A DNA stretch of 64,000 bases from Pseudoponticoccus marisrubri (GCF_001482405.1 NZ_LPXO01000002.1:124001-188000); one strand, 5' to 3'; counted from the stretch's first letter, positions 25,652 through 34,156 are shown. Numbers and translations are program-made. The notes: generated from the sequence alone by a model not told the origin.

Positions 25652-26647
25652 TCACTCGATCGCGGCAATCTGCTCGATATACGGCGCCCAGGACGGGAAG
25701 TCCTCGTTCACCTGTGCGACCACGCCTTCGCGGAACGCGTCCAGCTCCAGCCCGTCATCGCCGGTGATGAAGGTCATGCCCTTCTCGGTCAGCGTGCCCA
25801 CGAGGTCCTGCTCGGCCTGCTGCGCGGTGGCCAGCGTCTCGTAGGCCAGCTCGTCCAGCGAGGTCAGGATCGCCTCGCGGTTCTCTTCCGAGATCGACTG
25901 CCAGACATCCTCGTTGATGAAGACCGGCAGAACGTTCTGCATGTGACCGGTCAGCATGACGTGGCTCTGCACTTCGTACAGCTTGTTGGCGTTGATCATG
26001 GTCAGCGGGTTCTCCTGCCCCACGACCATGCCGGTCATCAGCGCGGTCGGCAGTTCGCTGACCTCGACCGGCGTTGGGATCGCGCCGAAGCCCTTGATCA
26101 TCGTGGTCCACAGCTGCAGCGGCACGCCACGGAACGGCTCGCCCTCGAGATCGGCGGGCGAATAGACCGGCATCTTGGCCGTCATCTGACGCGCGCCGCG
26201 GAACAGCCGGCCGATGATGCGCATGTTGCCGCTCTCGATCAGCTGCTCGTTGAATTCCTGCAGCACGGGCGATGTGCGGGGATCGGTGGCCTTCAGCGCG
26301 TGCTCGCCGTCGCGGTAGACGAAGGGCGCGTTGAAGACGGCGATGTCCTCGACCAGCTGGGCCAGCGAGGCGAACTCGTGGTGGGCCATCGAGATCGCGC
26401 CCGAACGCACCCCGTCGATGGTTTCCTGCACGCCGCCCAGCTGCGAGTTGGGGAACACGGTGACGGTCACGTCGCCATCGGTCGCGTCGGGCAGCCGGTC
26501 GGCGGTCTGCGCGGCGAACCAGTGCTGGATGTCGCCTTCCGAGCCCACATGGGCATAGCGCAGGTTCTGCGCGCTGACGGCGGTGGCGGCAAGTGCGGCG
26601 CTGACAGCAAGCGCTGCTGACGCCAGCCGGATGGAGCTGAACTTCAT
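25652..26647 (-). CDS. dctP: TRAP transporter solute-binding protein DctP
   Basis: A 331-residue periplasmic binding protein with signal peptide MKFSSIRLASAALAVSAALAATAVSAQ and the DctP-family body (NLRYAHVGSEGDIQHWFAAQ, FPNSQLGGVQETIDGVRSGAI, WTTMIKGFGAIPTPVEVSELPTALMTGMVVGQENPL). Family Arg residues for carboxylate binding are present (GRLFRGARQMT), which fits a carboxylated substrate such as a sugar acid. GGGAGGAAATCC precedes the ATG. A palindromic operator at 26715-26733 overlaps its likely promoter. Confidence 0.93.
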   Translation of the reverse strand: MKFSSIRLASAALAVSAALAATAVSAQNLRYAHVGSEGDIQHWFAAQTADRLPDATDGDVTVTVFPNSQLGGVQETIDGVRSGAISMAHHEFASLAQLVEDIAVFNAPFVYRDGEHALKATDPRTSPVLQEFNEQLIESGNMRIIGRLFRGARQMTAKMPVYSPADLEGEPFRGVPLQLWTTMIKGFGAIPTPVEVSELPTALMTGMVVGQENPLTMINANKLYEVQSHVMLTGHMQNVLPVFINEDVWQSISEENREAILTSLDELAYETLATAQQAEQDLVGTLTEKGMTFITGDDGLELDAFREGVVAQVNEDFPSWAPYIEQIAAIE

Positions 26648-26714
26648 GGATTTCCTCCCGTTGAGTGGTCTGGCGGGGCCAGAGAAGCGCCTCCCATGGT
26701 CGCCTCTGGGTCGC

Positions 26715-26733
26715 ATTCTTGTATGCAAGAAAT
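26715..26733. promoter_or_regulatory. candidate GntR operator upstream of dctP
   Basis: ATTCTTGTATGCAAGAAAT has 6-bp inverted arms TTCTTG and CAAGAA around a 4-nt centre. On the minus strand TTGACG lies just upstream, so the site covers the promoter spacer and -10 of dctP. Its left half is repeated at 27614-27631. Confidence 0.65.
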
Positions 26734-26823
26734 CAGGGCGTCAATAGAGGATGTGAAAGTTTTGCGATGGGCCGACCGCAATTCGGGGCGCCCTGCCCCG
26801 GGCGCCAGCCCGACGGGACAGCC

Positions 26824-27513
26824 CTATTCCTCGCCCATCCGGGCGCGCGCGTGACGTTGCGAGAAGGACAGCCCGTTCATGAAATGCTCACGTGTCATCT
26901 GCGCCAGCTTGGCACCGTCGCGCGCACCGAGCGCGGCCAGCATCCGCGAATGCTCGGACACCGCCGCCAGCCAGCGTTCGCGGTCGAGATTGGCCACCGC
27001 GCGCGCCCGCTCGACCCGCGGCACCAGCACCTCCCAGGCCGACAGCAGGACCGGGTTGCGCGCGATCTCGACAACGCGGCGGTGGATCAGGTGGTTGTTC
27101 GCAAGATATTCCGCGCGATCGCCATGCTCGTAGGATTCAAGCATTTTACTATGCAAATCAACGATTTCCGCAAATTCGTCCTGCGTGATCCTTTCGCAGG
27201 CCAATTCGCCCGCCGTGGCCTCGAGCGCGGCGACGACCACATAGATATGCTCGAGATCCTGCGCGCTCAGCCCGGCCACGACCGGCGATCTGTTCGGGGA
27301 CAGCTCGATCAGACCCTCGGCCGCAAGCGCCTTGACCGCCTCGCGGAACGGCGTGCGGGATACGCCGAACAGTTGGCAGTAATGCGATTCCCGCAGCCGC
27401 TCTCCGGGGGCAAGCTCGCCCGAAACGATCATCTCGCGCAGCCGCTGCGTGGTCGCCACGTGCAGCGCCCCCTTGCGGGGTTGCGCCTCTGCGCCATCGA
27501 CAGGCCTGGCCAT
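26824..27513 (-). CDS. GntR-family transcriptional regulator (FCD type)
   Basis: A 229-residue regulator: winged helix at residues about 15-85 (TTQRLREMIVSGELAPGERLRESHYCQLFGVSRTPFREAVKALAAEGLIEL) followed by an all-helical FCD ligand-binding domain with metal-binding His residues (NNHLIHRRVVE, SEHSRML, TREHFMNG). It probably senses a small carboxylate. It sits on the same strand as and just before dctP, and opposite the CoA-transferase gene; the two operator-like palindromes flanking it, at 26724 and 27622, suggest it represses both units and itself. GGAGGAGG precedes the ATG. Confidence 0.9.
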   Translation of the reverse strand: MARPVDGAEAQPRKGALHVATTQRLREMIVSGELAPGERLRESHYCQLFGVSRTPFREAVKALAAEGLIELSPNRSPVVAGLSAQDLEHIYVVVAALEATAGELACERITQDEFAEIVDLHSKMLESYEHGDRAEYLANNHLIHRRVVEIARNPVLLSAWEVLVPRVERARAVANLDRERWLAAVSEHSRMLAALGARDGAKLAQMTREHFMNGLSFSQRHARARMGEE

Positions 27514-27613
27514 GGCAGTTCCTCCTCCACAGGCTCCAAACCGACCTACTGATTCCGGGCCGTTGGGGCAATCTTTCCCGGTGCAGCTATGCGGCGCAGC
27601 TTGACCTTCGTCA

Positions 27614-27631
27614 ATTCTTGTATACACAAAT
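27614..27631. promoter_or_regulatory. candidate GntR operator in the gntR / CoA-transferase spacer
   Basis: ATTCTTGTATACACAAAT shares its first ten bases with the site upstream of dctP and forms a partial inverted repeat TTGTATACACAA. It lies 38 nt before the CoA-transferase start, immediately after a TTGACC hexamer, and 100 nt before the gntR start on the other strand. Confidence 0.65.
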
Positions 27632-27669
27632 GGCAAGGCGAGACGTGATGGCAGGGAGGCAGCACACGC

Positions 27670-28887
27670 ATGACAACCACCGACGACCAGGACCGGGCGG
27701 ACGCCCCGCCCCTTCCGCTCGCAGGCTTGCGGGTCATCGACCTGACGCAGGTGATGGCCGGGCCCTTCTGCTGCATGATGCTGGGCGACATGGGCGCCGA
27801 CGTCATCAAGATCGAGCCGCCCAAGGGCGACCAGACCCGCGCCGCCATGGGCTTTCGGATGAAGGGGGCCGACAGCCCCGGCTTCCTCGCGCTCAACCGC
27901 AACAAGCGCTCGGTGACGCTGGACCTCAAGACCGAGGGCGGGCGGGCCATGCTGCTGGAGCTGGTCAAGACCGCCGACGTGCTGGTCGAGAACTACCGCC
28001 CCGGGGTGACCGGGCGGCTGGGCATCGACTATGACACGCTCTCGGCGCTGAACCCGAAACTGGTCTATGCCAGCATCTCGGGCTTCGGCCAGACCGGGCC
28101 GTGGTCGCAGCGCCCGGGCTTCGACCTGATCGCACAGGCCATGTCGGGCGTGATGAGCGCGATGGGCCACCCCGAGACAGGACCGGTGAAATCGGGCGTG
28201 TCGGTGGGCGACCTCGGCGCCGGGCTGTTCTGCCTTTACGGCATTCTCAGCGCGGTGATCGGCCGGTCGAGCTCGGGCAAGGGCCAGTATATCGATGCCT
28301 CGCTCTTCGAGGCCGCGCTGTCGCTGTCGATCTGGGAGACGACCGAATACTGGGCCACCGGCCATTCGCCGGAACCGCTGGGCACCGCGAACCGGATGAG
28401 CGCGCCCTACCAGGCCTTCACCGCCAGCGACGGGATGTTCGTGGTCGGCGCCGCGAACCAGAAGCTCTGGGACCTGTTCTGCGAAGTGATCGCCCGCCCC
28501 GACATCCATGACGACCCGCGCTTTGTCACCAACAAGGACCGGGTCGCGAATCGCGACGCGCTGGTCGCCGCGCTGGAGCCGGTCTTCCTGGAACGCGGAG
28601 CGGCGGAGTGGGTCGAGGCCTTTCTGTCCAATGGCGTGCCGGCCGGGCCGATCAACGATTTCGGCCAGGTCTTCGCCGCCGACCATACGCAGGCGCGGGA
28701 CATGATCATGACGATCGACCACCCGGCGGAGGGGCCGATGAACGCGCTCGGCTTCCCGGTCAAGATGCGCGGCACGCCGCAGCAGGTGCGCCATGCCCCG
28801 CCGCTTCTGGGCCAGCACACTGACGAGTTGGCGGGCGAGCTGGGGCTGGATGCCGCCCGGCTGCGCGCGGAAGGTGCCTTCGGATGA
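27670..28887 (+). CDS. CaiB/BaiF class III CoA-transferase
   Basis: A 405-residue family III CoA-transferase moving CoA between an acyl-CoA donor and a free acid. N-terminal LAGLRVIDLTQVMAGPFCCMMLGDMGADVIKIEPP is canonical; the catalytic aspartate is Asp181 in VSVGDLGAG; GKGQYIDASLFEA and NDFGQVFAADHTQARDM are further family segments. The partner acid is unknown. It overlaps the following crotonase gene by 4 nt (ATGA), and the pair is divergent from the GntR regulator and the TRAP operon. Confidence 0.9.
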   Translation: MTTTDDQDRADAPPLPLAGLRVIDLTQVMAGPFCCMMLGDMGADVIKIEPPKGDQTRAAMGFRMKGADSPGFLALNRNKRSVTLDLKTEGGRAMLLELVKTADVLVENYRPGVTGRLGIDYDTLSALNPKLVYASISGFGQTGPWSQRPGFDLIAQAMSGVMSAMGHPETGPVKSGVSVGDLGAGLFCLYGILSAVIGRSSSGKGQYIDASLFEAALSLSIWETTEYWATGHSPEPLGTANRMSAPYQAFTASDGMFVVGAANQKLWDLFCEVIARPDIHDDPRFVTNKDRVANRDALVAALEPVFLERGAAEWVEAFLSNGVPAGPINDFGQVFAADHTQARDMIMTIDHPAEGPMNALGFPVKMRGTPQQVRHAPPLLGQHTDELAGELGLDAARLRAEGAFG

Positions 28888-29660
28888 GCGCCGGGGAGGT
28901 CCGGCTCGCGATCGACGGCCCGGTTGCGCGCATCTTCTTCGACCGGCCGGCGGCGATGAACGCCATGACATGGAAGATGTATGGCGAGTTCGAGGAGATC
29001 AGCCACAGGCTGGCGGCCTGGACCGACCTGCGCGCCGTGGTGCTGCGCGGGGTCGGCGGGCGCGCCTTTGTCGCCGGCTCGGACATTGCGCAATTCGCCG
29101 AGTTCGACAGCGGCGCCGACGGCATCGCCTACGAGCGCAAGATGGACCGGATCCTCGACGCCTTCGCCTCGATCAAGGCGCCCACCCTGGCCGTGATTGA
29201 CGGCATGGCGATCGGCGGCGGATTGAACATCGCGGGGGGCTGCGACCTGCGCGTCGCCACTGCAGGGGCGCGCTTTGGCGTGCCCATCGCGCGCACGCTG
29301 GGCAACTGCCTGTCCATGCGCAACTATGCGCGCATGTCGGCCGGTCTGGGCGAGGCCATGGCGAAGCGCATGCTGCTGCTGGGGGAGCTGGTTACCGCGG
29401 AAGAGCTGGCCGGTACCGGTTTCCTTGCACGCATCGTCCCCGCGGACGAGATCGACGAGACCGCAGACAAGCTGGTCTCCAGGCTTCTGGCCGGGGCGCC
29501 CCTGAGCATGGCGGCCAGCAAGGCCGCGCTCGGCCGGCTGGCGCGCAGCACCCTGCCTGATATCGACGACCTGATCGACAGCTGCTACGGCAGCGCCGAT
29601 TTCCGCGAGGGCATCCGCGCCTTCGGCGAGAAGCGCAAGCCGGACTTTACCGGCCGCTGA
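28884..29660 (+). CDS. enoyl-CoA hydratase/isomerase family protein with atypical active site
   Basis: A 258-residue crotonase-fold protein: RPAAMNAMTWKMYGEFEE at the N-terminus, GRAFVAGSDIAQFAEF and VIDGMAIGGGLNIAGGCDLRVA form the CoA oxyanion hole. The segment that usually reads PEI-LG has VPIARTLGNCLSMRNY, so the glutamate equivalent to Glu144 of rat hydratase is missing, and the second glutamate (Glu164) aligns with a basic residue in AMAKRMLLLG. A function other than plain hydration, such as isomerisation, decarboxylation or thioester hydrolysis, is therefore likely. Partner of the CoA-transferase by overlap. Confidence 0.83.
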   Translation: MSAGEVRLAIDGPVARIFFDRPAAMNAMTWKMYGEFEEISHRLAAWTDLRAVVLRGVGGRAFVAGSDIAQFAEFDSGADGIAYERKMDRILDAFASIKAPTLAVIDGMAIGGGLNIAGGCDLRVATAGARFGVPIARTLGNCLSMRNYARMSAGLGEAMAKRMLLLGELVTAEELAGTGFLARIVPADEIDETADKLVSRLLAGAPLSMAASKAALGRLARSTLPDIDDLIDSCYGSADFREGIRAFGEKRKPDFTGR

Positions 29661-29772
29661 AGCAGTCCGGCGACAGGCCGCCCGGAGCGTTGAACAAACA
29701 CCAAGCGGGGCCGCCCTCCTGAAACGCGAAACACGACCCCCGGCGCACGCGCCGGAGGTCATCCTGCATCCG

Positions 29773-30903
29773 CTAGAGCAGACCCCGCGAGGCGAGGTTG
29801 CGCATCAGGTGGCTGGCGCCGAATTGCCAGGGCGGGCAGTCGGTCGACAGGTTCACGACATTGCGCAAGAGCCCCAGCCGGGGCGAGCTGATCTCGACCA
29901 CGTCCCCCAGCTTGTGGGTGAAGCCCTGCCCCGGCGCATCGCGATCCTCGGTTGGGGCGAAGAGCGTGCCGAGAAACAGAACGAACCCGTCGGGATACTG
30001 GTGATGTCGCCCCACGGTCTGCGCCACGAGGTCGAGCGGGTCGCGGCTGATCCGTGTCATGTCCGACCGCCCCTCCAGCACGAACCCGTCTTTGCCGGTC
30101 ACCTGCAGCCGCAGCTCGGCCCGGCGCACGTCCTCGATGCCGAACCCGTCATCGAACAGGCGCAGCATCGGCCCCAGCGCGCAGGAGGCATTGTTGTCCT
30201 TGGCCTTGGACAACAGCAGCGCCGAGCGTCCCTCGACATCCCGCAGGTTGACGTCATTGCCCAGCATCGCGCCGACCGCCCGGCCGGTCGAGGCCACGGC
30301 CAGCACCACCTCGGGCTCGGGGTTGTTCCAGGACGAGGACGGGTGCAGCCCCACCTGCGCCCCGTGGCCCACGGCGGAGAGGACCTGCGCCTTCGAGAAC
30401 ACCTCGGCATCCTGGCCGATACCGACCTCGAGATACTGGCTCCACAGCCCCTCGGCCATCAAGGCCTGCTTGACGCGCGCCGCCTCCGGTGAGCCGGGCA
30501 CGATATCGCGCAGCGAATTGCCGATCGCCTGGCCCACCCGGGCGCGGATCGCCTCGGCCCGGCCGGCATCGCCCGCGGCCTGTTCCTCGATGACGCGTTC
30601 GATCATCGAGCCGGCAAAGGTGACACCACACGCCTTGACCGCCTGAAGGTCGACCGGTGCCAGCAGCTGCCAGCCCGCACCCTCGCCCAGCACCTCGGAC
30701 ACCGATCCCAGGTCGGTCCCCGGCGCCGTGCGGACATGCGCCACGGGATCCGCCATCTCGCAGATGTCGCGCACCGTCGGCGCGGCCCGGCATGTGATGT
30801 CCAGCACCCGACCCTGGCGGATCGTGATGACCGAGGGGCCCGCCGCCTCGGCGTTCCAGGCCCGGCCCAGCCAGCAGCCGTCTTGTTCGAGCGCGTCATT
30901 CAT
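29773..30903 (-). CDS. fumarylacetoacetate hydrolase family protein (keto-deoxy sugar acid type)
   Basis: A 376-residue FAH-fold enzyme. The core AVKACGVTFAGSMIERVIEEQ, the metal-site segment NNPEPEVVLAVASTGRAVGAMLGNDVNLRDVEG and the C-terminal FLGTLFAPTEDRDAPGQGFTHKLGDVVEISSPRLG match the longer FAH group, which includes 2-keto-3-deoxy-sugar-acid dehydratases and diketo-acid hydrolases acting in the cytoplasm with Mg2+ or Mn2+. It overlaps the FAD dehydrogenase gene by 4 nt, so oxidation of a 2-hydroxyacid followed by dehydration or C-C cleavage is a reasonable reading. Substrate not determined. Confidence 0.83.
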   Translation of the reverse strand: MNDALEQDGCWLGRAWNAEAAGPSVITIRQGRVLDITCRAAPTVRDICEMADPVAHVRTAPGTDLGSVSEVLGEGAGWQLLAPVDLQAVKACGVTFAGSMIERVIEEQAAGDAGRAEAIRARVGQAIGNSLRDIVPGSPEAARVKQALMAEGLWSQYLEVGIGQDAEVFSKAQVLSAVGHGAQVGLHPSSSWNNPEPEVVLAVASTGRAVGAMLGNDVNLRDVEGRSALLLSKAKDNNASCALGPMLRLFDDGFGIEDVRRAELRLQVTGKDGFVLEGRSDMTRISRDPLDLVAQTVGRHHQYPDGFVLFLGTLFAPTEDRDAPGQGFTHKLGDVVEISSPRLGLLRNVVNLSTDCPPWQFGASHLMRNLASRGLL

Positions 30904-32339
30904 CCGTTCTGTCCTTTCTGCGCTTCGGCTGCCGGGAACAGGCAGCCGGGATTCATCCGCCCCTCGGGGTCGAGCAGCGCCTTGATCCCCTCGGCAAGGC
31001 GCAACAGCTCGGGCGCCCGATCCGCGTAGAGCGCCGCGCGCCGCTCGCGGCCGATGCCATGCTCGGCGCTGAGCGATCCGTCGAAGCCGCGCACGACCTC
31101 GTACATCCGCGCCCGCGCCGGCGCGGCCCGGGTGGCAACCTCCGCCCCGTCCAGCCCCTCGGGCGGCAGCACGTTGAAATGCACGTTGCCATCGCCCATG
31201 TGGCCATAGGCGAGCGAGGTCCAGCCCGGCAGATGCTCGGCCACGACCTGCTCCAGCGCCGCGACCAGCTGTGCCACGCGCGACAGCGGGACCGAGAAAT
31301 CGGTGCGCAGATGGGGACCGCGGGCGGCCTGCGCCTCGACCATCGCCTCGCGCAGCAGCCAGAGCTCCTTGCGCTGCTGATCGCTGGCCGCGACCACCCC
31401 GTCAAGCACGCGGCCATCGCCCATCGCCTCTTCGAGCAGCCCCATCAGCAGCCCGTCGAGGTCGACCGGCCCCGAGGCAGCGATCTCGAGCAGGACGTAA
31501 TAGGGATGGCGCGCCTCCAGCGGGTCGCGCAGGCTGTCCACGTGGCCGGTGGCCAGTTCGATCGCCTCGCCCGGCATGAATTCGAAGGCCGACAGCAGGT
31601 CGGAGCAATGCGCCCGCGCCTGACCGGCGAAGGCCACGATCTCGGACAGCCCTTCGAAGGCCAGCAGCGCGGTCTGGCGCCGGGTGATGCGGGGCAGAAG
31701 GCGCAGGCTGGCCGCGGTCACGATGCCGAGCGCCCCCTCGCTGCCGATGAAGAGCTGGTGCAGCGCCAGCCCGCGATTGTCCTTGGACAGCGCCGAGAGC
31801 GTGTCCAGCACCGTCCCGTCGGCCAGCACCACCTCGAGCCCCAGCACGAGGTTGCGCGTCATGCCATAGCGCAGCACGTTCAGCCCGCCCGCGTTGACCG
31901 CCACCGCACCGCCGATCTGCGCGGTGCCCTGCGCGCCGAAGGAGAGCGGAAACAGGCGGTCCGCCGCGGCCGCCGCCATCTGCGCCTCTTCCACGGTGAC
32001 GCCGGCCTCGACCTGCATGACCATGTCGGTGGGCTCGACCGCGCGGATCGCGCGCATCCGCCCGAGCGACAGCATGATGTCGCGCCCGCCGGTCGTACAG
32101 GTCCCGGCCACCAGCCCGGTATTGCCGCCCTGCGGCACCACGCCAATCCCCCGTGCCTGCGCAAGGCGCATGATCTCGGAGACCTCCGCCGTCGTGGCCG
32201 GACGCACGACACAAAGCGGCTCGGCCAGGTTGTCACCCGGCCAGTCGCGGACATAAGCCGCGGTCTCCTCCGGCCCTACCAGCACGTTGCGATCCCCGAC
32301 AATGGCCGCCAACGCGGCCAGGCAGTCCTGTTCGTTCAT
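30900..32339 (-). CDS. FAD-linked 2-hydroxyacid dehydrogenase (GlcD / D-2-hydroxyglutarate dehydrogenase family)
   Basis: A 479-residue flavoenzyme of the PCMH FAD-binding fold. The dinucleotide site is VVPQGGNTGLVAGT, with GAQGTAQIGGAVAVNAGG and IGSEGALGIVTAASLRL; the C-terminal FAD-oxidase domain ends in YGHMGDGNVHFNVLPP and SAEHGIGRERR, whose histidines bind metal and substrate. It would pass electrons to an acceptor other than oxygen. Upstream at 32387-32397 is a perfect FadR-type operator shared with the divergent regulator gene. GAGGGGGG precedes the ATG. Confidence 0.9.
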   Translation of the reverse strand: MNEQDCLAALAAIVGDRNVLVGPEETAAYVRDWPGDNLAEPLCVVRPATTAEVSEIMRLAQARGIGVVPQGGNTGLVAGTCTTGGRDIMLSLGRMRAIRAVEPTDMVMQVEAGVTVEEAQMAAAAADRLFPLSFGAQGTAQIGGAVAVNAGGLNVLRYGMTRNLVLGLEVVLADGTVLDTLSALSKDNRGLALHQLFIGSEGALGIVTAASLRLLPRITRRQTALLAFEGLSEIVAFAGQARAHCSDLLSAFEFMPGEAIELATGHVDSLRDPLEARHPYYVLLEIAASGPVDLDGLLMGLLEEAMGDGRVLDGVVAASDQQRKELWLLREAMVEAQAARGPHLRTDFSVPLSRVAQLVAALEQVVAEHLPGWTSLAYGHMGDGNVHFNVLPPEGLDGAEVATRAAPARARMYEVVRGFDGSLSAEHGIGRERRAALYADRAPELLRLAEGIKALLDPEGRMNPGCLFPAAEAQKGQNG

Positions 32340-32386
32340 GGGCTTCCCCCCTCTTGGTGGCGACGTGTCTAGCAGGCTTATCCCAT

Positions 32387-32397
32387 TTGTCCAACAA
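32387..32397. promoter_or_regulatory. FadR-type GntR operator between glcD-like gene and its regulator
   Basis: TTGTCCAACAA is an exact match to the FadR-subfamily consensus TNGT-N3-ACNA and a perfect inverted repeat apart from its centre. It lies 48 nt before the dehydrogenase start and 99 nt before the regulator start. Confidence 0.8.
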
Positions 32398-32495
32398 TCC
32401 TATCATCGAAATATCTGTCGCATGTGCCTGCGTCTCTGCTATGACCGGGTCGAAAGAAGGCACCCCGCCGATGGCACGACAGTCAGGAGGCCCCC

Positions 32496-33227
32496 GTGAG
32501 CACCAGGTTTGTCATGGACCGCCCCGCGGGGCTGCCGGACCGGATCGCCGACCGGCTGCTGGCGCAGATCGAGTCCGGCGAGATCGCGGAGGGCGAGGTG
32601 CTGCCGACGGAAAGCGCCCTCGCCCAGAGTTTCGGGGTCAGCCGCAATGTCGTGCGCGAGGCCATCGCCCGTCTGCGCTATGACGGGATCCTCGACAGCC
32701 GGCAGGGCCGCGGCGCGACCGTCCTGCCGCGCGACGCACGCCTGACCTTCCGGATCGATGACAGCGGGCTGGCCGATGAGGCCGCGCTGGCCGACCTGTT
32801 CGAGCTGCGCGGTGTGCTCGAGATCGAGATCGCGGGGATCGCGGCGCTGCGGCACGGCGAGGGTGACCTGGCCGAGCTGCGCGGCGTGCTGGCCGATCTC
32901 GACGCGGGCCCGGCCTTCGACGAGGCCAGTCTCGAGGCGGACGCCCGCTTTCACCGCGCCCTCGCCGCCGCGACCGACAATGCCTATCTCAAGGGCATCT
33001 CGACCTATATCGCGTTCCGCCTGAAGGGCACGTCGCGCGATACGGCCGCGATCTACCGCTCCGACGATCTGGTCCGGCGCACCATCGCGGAACACCGCCA
33101 CATCCTCGACCGCGTCGCGGTACGCGATCCCGACGGCGCCCGCGACGCCATGCGCCAACACATCCGCCAAGCCGCCGACCGCCTCGGCGTCGCCCTTCGC
33201 GAGGACCGGTTTTCAGTCTCGCGATAG
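32496..33227 (+). CDS. GntR-family regulator, FadR subfamily (FCD)
   Basis: A 243-residue regulator: winged helix (residues about 15-75, LAQSFGVSRNVVREAIARLRYDGILDSRQGRGATV) and an FCD domain with DARFHRALAAATDN and EHRHILDRVAVRDPDGARDAMRQHI. The start is GTG with AGGAGG 5 nt upstream. It is divergent from the hydroxyacid dehydrogenase/FAH operon with a consensus FadR operator in between, so it most likely controls that operon in response to the substrate acid. Confidence 0.9.
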   Translation: MSTRFVMDRPAGLPDRIADRLLAQIESGEIAEGEVLPTESALAQSFGVSRNVVREAIARLRYDGILDSRQGRGATVLPRDARLTFRIDDSGLADEAALADLFELRGVLEIEIAGIAALRHGEGDLAELRGVLADLDAGPAFDEASLEADARFHRALAAATDNAYLKGISTYIAFRLKGTSRDTAAIYRSDDLVRRTIAEHRHILDRVAVRDPDGARDAMRQHIRQAADRLGVALREDRFSVSR

Positions 33228-33321
33228 GTGGGTGTCGTTGCGTGTTTTTTTGGGGCCCGGGCACTATAATGGAAGCCCCGAGTCGTCGTCGAGCGGGTGT
33301 GAGTCGCAAGAAGACCAACAC

Positions 33322-33348
33322 AGAAAATAACGCCGATCATTCGACCGG
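33322..33348 (-). terminator. probable terminator of tRNA-Leu
   Basis: On the minus strand a 6-bp hairpin CCGGTC / GATCGG (one G-U pair, 4-nt loop) begins 33 nt downstream of the tRNA and is followed by GCGTTATTTTC. Weak stem but correctly placed. Confidence 0.5.
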
Positions 33349-33380
33349 AGGCATTTTCGGAGAAAGTATTCGACTTGCGA

Positions 33381-33466
33381 TGGTGCCCAAGGTCGGACTC
33401 GAACCGACACGCTGTCGCCAGCGGGGGATTTTGAATCCCCTGCGTCTACCATTCCGCCACTTGGGC
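33381..33466 (-). tRNA. tRNA-Leu, anticodon CAA
   Basis: The minus strand folds into a type II tRNA: 7-bp acceptor stem GCCCAAG/CTTGGGC, anticodon stem GGGGA/TCCCC with loop TTCAAAA giving anticodon CAA (codon UUG), a long variable arm, T stem GTCGG/CCGAC around TTCGAGT, and an encoded 3' CCA. All invariant positions checked are present. Confidence 0.97.
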
Positions 33467-33577
33467 CACGGGGCTTACGTCTAGCCGCATGCCGGACATT
33501 CGTAAAGGCCGATTGCGGTGGCTTGACCGCGGCGGGCGGTCATGGGAAGCCGCGCGCGCGGCAAGAGGGAGAGCGGC

Positions 33578-34156
33578 ATGCTGGCGCGGCTATATTTCTG
33601 GACCATGGCGCAGGCCAGTGCGCCGCATGCGCTCTGGGTGCTGGCGGCGGTGGCCTTCATCGAAAGCTCGGTCTTCCCCATCCCGCCCGACGTGCTGATG
33701 ATCCCGATGATCCTTGCCCGGCCCCGGCGGGCCTGGCTGATCGCGCTGGTCGCCACCGCGGCCTCGGTGCTGGGCGGGCTGCTGGGCTACGGGATCGGTT
33801 ATTTCTTCTATGACAGCCTCGGCCAGCCCGTGCTCGAGGCGCTCGGCAAGGCCGACAGCATGACGGCCTTCAACGAACGCTTCAACGGCGTGGGCTTCTG
33901 GGCGGTGCTGATCGCCGGGCTGACCCCCTTCCCCTACAAGGTGATCACCATCATGTCGGGCTGGACAGCGATGCCGCTCTCGACCTTCGTGATCACCTCG
34001 ATCCTGGCGCGCGCGGGGCGGTTCTTCATCGTGGCGGCGCTGCTGCGGGCCTTCGGCGCACCCATTCGTGATTTCATCGAGCGCCGCCTGGGGCTTGTCT
34101 TCACCGTCTTCGTGGCGCTTCTTCTGGGGGGCTTCCTTCTGGTGAGGTATCTGTGA
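33578..34156 (+). CDS. YqaA-type SNARE-associated (DedA superfamily) membrane protein
   Basis: A 192-residue inner-membrane protein with about five helices. AFIESSVFPIPPDVLMIPMILARP and GGLLGYGIGYFFYD are hallmarks of the VTT/DedA fold, and LIAGLTPFPYKVITIMSGW carries the conserved Pro-Tyr-Lys re-entrant loop. Related proteins move or flip phospholipids and undecaprenyl phosphate; this subgroup is uncharacterised. The start MLARLYFW is preceded by AGAGGGAG. It overlaps the dsbB start by one base (TGATG), so the two are translationally coupled. Confidence 0.85.
   Translation: MLARLYFWTMAQASAPHALWVLAAVAFIESSVFPIPPDVLMIPMILARPRRAWLIALVATAASVLGGLLGYGIGYFFYDSLGQPVLEALGKADSMTAFNERFNGVGFWAVLIAGLTPFPYKVITIMSGWTAMPLSTFVITSILARAGRFFIVAALLRAFGAPIRDFIERRLGLVFTVFVALLLGGFLLVRYL

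Noticed and set aside
33228-33275. Terminator and TATAAT promoter after the FadR-type gene
   Set aside because: A run of seven T is present but no stem stands directly before it, and the TATAAT at 33265 has no credible -35 and no gene in suitable orientation downstream.
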